Of a DNA stretch of 64,000 nt, positions 60,258-64,000 are shown piece by piece (within the stretch, counting starts at the first letter, position 1; each line of letters starts with the position of its first letter). The position numbers were made by a program, and so were the translations under genes. The stretch comes from Neolewinella lacunae. GTDB lineage: Bacteria > Bacteroidota > Bacteroidia > Chitinophagales > Saprospiraceae. A model generated the notes under the pieces. It was not told the DNA's origin, did not search any database, and saw nothing but the letters and a program-made list of their open reading frames with translations. Where the stretch lies: the NCBI RefSeq assembly GCF_014349155.1, contig NZ_JACSIT010000098.1, positions 54,033-118,032 on the forward strand. The letters are read 5' to 3'.

Positions 60258-63200
60258 CTAGCGATTCAAAAACCGCTGCCTACCAGGCCCACCCAAAACC
60301 CGGTACAAAAACGGCACCACATACAAACTCGCCAAAGTCCCCACCGTCAACCCCCCGATCACCGTAATGGCCAGCGGTTGTTGCAATTCCGCCCCCAGCC
60401 CGCTGGTAAACAACACCGGAGCCAGGGCGAGAATAGTAGTCAAAGAAGTCATCACAATGGCCCGCAGGCGACGCTGGTTCGCCCGCCGGAGCGCCGCATT
60501 CAGGGGCAGCCCCTCCCGCCGACTTCTCTCGATCATATCCACTTTAATTATGGCATCATTCACCACAATGCCGCCGGAAACCACCATCCCAATCAGGCTC
60601 AACAGGTTCAAACTGCCGCCCGTTAGCCACAGCGCCAACAGCGCACCCACCAGGCTCACCGGCACAATCAACAGCACCACCAACGGCAAGCGCAAGCCCT
60701 CAAATTGTGCAGCCAAAATCAAGTAAAGCAACAATAAACTGACCAATAAAATACCCGCCAATTCGCCAAGCCGGGTCTGGTCTTCCAGATAGCGGCCCGC
60801 CAGTTGGCTGTTCAAGGCCGGGTAGCGGGCGGCCACGGAAGAAATCAACTCCACCGCCTCCGCGCCGGGCGCGCCAGCGAAGGGCAGCGCCAGGTATTCG
60901 CCAGCGCGGTCGGCCGTCAGCACGCGGTAATCGCTGCGCCGCTCGCGCTCCAGCAGGTAGGCCAGCGGAATCTCGTTGCCGTCCCGGTTCGTCACCGTCG
61001 CCGCCAGCAAACGTTGGGCCGAAAGGGAGTCTGCACTGGCCAGCAAAACGGGCAGCGCCCGGTCATTCACCCGCAGCCGCGTCGCTTCATTTTCACTGAA
61101 CAGAGTCAGCAGCCGGCCGCGCAATACCTCGGCGTCCACACGGCTGATGGCCAGCTGCGGATAGTCGATGCGCAGGGCCAAAGCCTCCGCCCGGCCGGGC
61201 AACTCCGGCGCAAAACCAGCGGCCGCCAGCCCAGCCACCAGCTCGTCCACGGCCTCTGGCGGCGGCGTCCCCCGCTCCCCCGTAGCGCGCAGGCGCAGTT
61301 CCAAATACGGCGCATCATTCAAAAAAATGCGGTCAAAAAGATTGGCCAAGGGACGAAATGAAATGCCCGCACGCGGATACTGCGCCCGTACTTCCGCCAG
61401 CCACGCCGCAGCAAAATCTTCCGCCGCTGGGGGGGCTGCCAAAAAATATTGCAGCTCCGCCGCATTCATCGCCTGGTTTTCCTCGGCCAGCAAAAATTGA
61501 TTTTCGCCCAGAAACGCCGCCGTTTGCCCCCCAAAACGCGCCCGCCAATCGTCATTTAGGGCGCGGACGCGGGTGCGGTGGACGTCCAGCGGAAGCGCCT
61601 CATTCCACTCAATACGCAGTTGGTAATCCGTCCTGCTCAACGCCGGGAAGCCCTGGCTGGGCAGTGCCCGGACCAACACCAGCCCCAATCCAAACCACAA
61701 CAACAAGAGCAAACCCTGGCCCAAACGGACCCAAAGCGACGGCCCTTCTTCAGAAATAATTTTCTCCGACGCGGCAACGGACGCCGCCTCCACCCGCCCC
61801 CGCCCCAGCAGCGTAGTCAGCATCGGCAGCAGAAAGTAGGCCACCGCCAACGATGCCACCAGGGCCAGGGTGACGGAAATGGCCTGGTCCCGGAACAGGG
61901 CCCCGGCAATGCCACTGAGCAACACCAAGGGAAAGAATACCGCCACGGTGGTCAGCGCACTACTCAGCAGTGGCCGGATCACCTCGTTGGTGGCCGTCGC
62001 TACCCGCGCCCGTTCGTCCACCTCCGTCCCCCCACGACCCTGGTACTGCCGGATGTTGTCGAGCACGATGATCGAGTTGTCAATCATCAGTCCCACCCCC
62101 AAAATCAGTCCCGCCAGGGAAATGACGTTGATGGAAAGTCCCACCAAATAAAAACCCAGCACGGCAATGAGCAAAGCCACCGGTACGGCCAGGCCAATGA
62201 GCAAGGGCCGCCGCCATTCCCGAAAAAAGGCGAAGAGAATCAGGATGGCGAAGCCAGCACCATAGAGGAGTCCGCCGGTCAGGTTGTCCATGCTGGCCCG
62301 CAGCACGCTGGTTTGGTCATTGTTGAGGGCAAAGTGGAGCTCGGGGTACTGCGCGCGGAGGTCATCCAGCAGCAAGCCGAGGTTCTCCCGCAGGTCAAAA
62401 AGACTGGCGTCGGCGCGCTTGCGAACGGTGAAGACTACGCCCGGCTGCCCGTCGTAGAGGTAAGTGCCGCGGGCCGGGCTGGCTTCGTAACTGACCTCCG
62501 CCAGATCCCCCAGGGCCACCGTCCGGTCTCCGCCGAGGTTCAGGTAGAGCGCTCGTAAGTCTTCGGTAGTGCGCAGCCCGCCGGTGAAACGGACGGCGTA
62601 TTCGTAATAGCCATCGCGTAGCAGCAGGCCCCCCAGTTCTACGTTGGCCGATCGCAGTAAGCCACCCAGGTCATTTTCCGTTAAACCCACCGCGCGGAGG
62701 GCGGGCTGGTTGGGCCGGATGACGATGCGGGGATTGCGCTGCCCGCTCAAGTCCGCAAAAGCCACCTCGGGCAGTTGCTCCAGCCGCCGCCGCAGTACGT
62801 TGCGGGCCAGTTCCGAGAGCTCCAGCATTTCGGCCGCCTCCCGTTGCACCGCCGCTGCGGGCAAGGCTCCCGCCACCGCGTCCCGCGCCCGGAGCGTAAC
62901 GCTGAGCTGAACGACGGGGATGTCGCTCACGTCCGTAGCCAATACCCGGGGGCGCTCTACCTCCCGGGGTAACTGGTTCATCGCCAGGTCGATCTTTTCG
63001 TTGACCTCAATGAAAGCCAGGTCTGGGTTCGTCCCGAAGGGAAAATCCAGGTAAAGGATGGCCGCTTCGTCGCGGGCCCGCGATTGAATATCCGTCAGGC
63101 CATTGACCTGCAGCAGGGTATTGCGCAAGGGGGCAACGACCGCATCTTCCACCGTACGCGCCGCCGCGTTGGGGTAGCTCACCTGTACACTGACGCGGGG

Positions 63201-63284
63201 AATGCCCACCTCCGGCAACAGCGAAATGGGCAAGCGCGCCGCCGCCAAAAGGCCAAGCACGATAACCGTCAGGGTAGTGAGCAA
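60258..63284 (-). CDS. RND-family efflux transporter permease (orphan, 2)
   Basis: 1008 residues read from TTG at 63284. LAGLILGVGLMIDNSIIVLDNIRQYQ is the TM4 region, GMVVSGGIVVNDAIIKVDMIERS the TM10 region, and LLPEVGIPRVSVQVSYPNAA the opening of the periplasmic loop. The frame stays open upstream to 63449 and encodes SDILYQLLHRPVAVLL, the usual RND N-terminus, but contains no ATG, GTG or TTG before 63284. The real start is therefore uncertain (a rare ATT at 63320 is possible). No partner genes adjacent. Confidence 0.85.
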   Translation of the reverse strand: MLTTLTVIVLGLLAAARLPISLLPEVGIPRVSVQVSYPNAAARTVEDAVVAPLRNTLLQVNGLTDIQSRARDEAAILYLDFPFGTNPDLAFIEVNEKIDLAMNQLPREVERPRVLATDVSDIPVVQLSVTLRARDAVAGALPAAAVQREAAEMLELSELARNVLRRRLEQLPEVAFADLSGQRNPRIVIRPNQPALRAVGLTENDLGGLLRSANVELGGLLLRDGYYEYAVRFTGGLRTTEDLRALYLNLGGDRTVALGDLAEVSYEASPARGTYLYDGQPGVVFTVRKRADASLFDLRENLGLLLDDLRAQYPELHFALNNDQTSVLRASMDNLTGGLLYGAGFAILILFAFFREWRRPLLIGLAVPVALLIAVLGFYLVGLSINVISLAGLILGVGLMIDNSIIVLDNIRQYQGRGGTEVDERARVATATNEVIRPLLSSALTTVAVFFPLVLLSGIAGALFRDQAISVTLALVASLAVAYFLLPMLTTLLGRGRVEAASVAASEKIISEEGPSLWVRLGQGLLLLLWFGLGLVLVRALPSQGFPALSRTDYQLRIEWNEALPLDVHRTRVRALNDDWRARFGGQTAAFLGENQFLLAEENQAMNAAELQYFLAAPPAAEDFAAAWLAEVRAQYPRAGISFRPLANLFDRIFLNDAPYLELRLRATGERGTPPPEAVDELVAGLAAAGFAPELPGRAEALALRIDYPQLAISRVDAEVLRGRLLTLFSENEATRLRVNDRALPVLLASADSLSAQRLLAATVTNRDGNEIPLAYLLERERRSDYRVLTADRAGEYLALPFAGAPGAEAVELISSVAARYPALNSQLAGRYLEDQTRLGELAGILLVSLLLLYLILAAQFEGLRLPLVVLLIVPVSLVGALLALWLTGGSLNLLSLIGMVVSGGIVVNDAIIKVDMIERSRREGLPLNAALRRANQRRLRAIVMTSLTTILALAPVLFTSGLGAELQQPLAITVIGGLTVGTLASLYVVPFLYRVLGGPGRQRFLNR

Positions 63285-63679
63285 AACGGCAACGGGGCGG
63301 TGCAGGAGTTGGTAAAGAATGTCCGATGTGTTGAGGGTAAGCGATGCCAGCAGGAGTACCCGCTGTACTGATGCCCAAAAATAGGCAATTCTTTTGGGTG
63401 GGTGGGGTGTTTTTTTGGAGTGTGAAAGTATTTTAAAGGCTTTCCTTTACCACGGATCCAGGGAGGCTGGTGTGTCGATTGTACCACCAAAAATAAACTG
63501 GCAACAATAGCAGCTCTTGGTTTTACTCAGAATAGTTCAAAATTTTTTTTATTGCTCCTGTCCGCTACATACCAAGTTCAAGTAAGCAATGGTCCGCTAC
63601 GGTTTGAGGCAACACTTTAGCAAAGTATGCATATAAAGAGGGCAAGCCCTATCTTGTTGGTTCCTTACACCGTACAGAT
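63285..63679. other. Region between the RND gene and the IS element
   Basis: 395 bp. The first ~165 hold the N-terminal extension of the RND frame on minus. The rest contains AT-rich DNA where the left end of the insertion sequence should lie (~63,500-63,680). I cannot define its terminal repeat without the right end. Confidence 0.45.
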
Positions 63680-64000
63680 ATGACTTGCCCAACGAAGATC
63701 GAAATCCTCGTCGCCTCAATTTTGCAAAAACTTCCTGGTATTTCCGCATGGCGCTACCGCTTTTTGCTCCATCTTTTCGTTTTGTGGCCCTCAATGATTG
63801 GCCGACGGAACTTTGTCAACCTAGGTCGTCAAGGCGAATATTCTGAGTTCACTTACCGTAAGCACTTTGGTAAACGCATGGATTGGCTGGGCTTCAACAG
63901 AGAGTTGAGCGAGCCGTTTTTAGGCCCCAACCGTATCATTGCTCTCGACCCCTCATACCTGAGTAAGAGTGGCAAGCATACTGCTGGAGTCGGTTATTTT
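63680..64000 (+). mobile_element. IS4-like transposase gene, 5' part, cut by the window edge
   Basis: 107 codons from ATG 63680, open to the end of the window. MTCPTKIEILVASILQKLPG, EFTYRKHFGKRMDWLGFNRE and IIALDPSYLSKSGKHTAGVGYF match the N-terminal half of DDE transposases of an IS4-like group common in Bacteroidota (recognised from memory). The Asp of ALDPSY is the likely first catalytic residue. The rest of the gene lies outside. Confidence 0.75.

Overview
The window looks like chromosome of a high-GC marine-type Bacteroidota, most likely Saprospiria / Lewinellaceae (inference). The support is several secreted proteins with type IX secretion (T9SS) C-terminal sorting domains (types A and B), few recognisable Shine-Dalgarno sites, TAnnTTTG-type -7 boxes, and gene families typical of the phylum (PhoH, RicT, DUF2911, DUF4783, beta-propeller lipoproteins). 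There are no rRNA or tRNA genes and no CRISPR array that I can see. Coding is dense up to about 51.6 kb.

Layout. 0-10.4 kb: a T9SS cargo protein, an SDR enzyme coupled to a lipoprotein metalloprotease, adenine deaminase, DNA polymerase III delta'-like protein next to RicT, and dihydrolipoyl dehydrogenase. 10.4-23.6 kb: EEP nuclease + rhomboid, LpxD + SH3 protein, small membrane and lipoproteins, a secreted M43 protease, two esterases, an SAM-hydrolysing family protein and PhoH. 23.6-27.0 kb: an array of near-identical small-peptide genes followed by a convergent helical-repeat protein. 27.5-31.1 kb: an ECF sigma factor, an orphan response regulator and an envelope-stress-like set (YtxH, holin-like). 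31.2-48.4 kb: heptosyltransferase-like GT9, M12B-like protease, phosphoglycerate mutase, metallophosphoesterase, mutarotase, an isolated methylmalonyl-CoA mutase small subunit, a three-gene ATP-grasp/aspartoacylase operon, and a PhoD-BtaA pair. 48.5-63.3 kb: two orphan RND permeases bracketing an AT-richer accessory island with a Gly/Cys-rich secreted peptide, four beta-propeller lipoproteins and several MITE/REP-like repeats. The right edge cuts an IS4-like transposase.

The most unusual locus is 23,957-25,495. It holds five 43-codon ORFs that are nearly identical, a 47-codon diverged relative, a decayed copy, and two free-standing 7-codon ORFs that encode only M-VDDLML, the same C-terminal six residues as the full copies, in different synonymous codons. 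No known family is recognised. Peptide signalling, a RiPP precursor set or another small-protein function are open hypotheses. The convergent TPR-like protein ending 3 bp away is a natural candidate partner.

The second striking feature is an 18-bp word, GGGCGCGGCCGCAGGTGC, found about ten times (exact or with 1-2 changes) on both strands, in intergenic DNA and inside genes. The third is a family of REP/MITE-like repeats with TTTGAACCACTAAG ends and exchangeable cores, concentrated in the accessory island.
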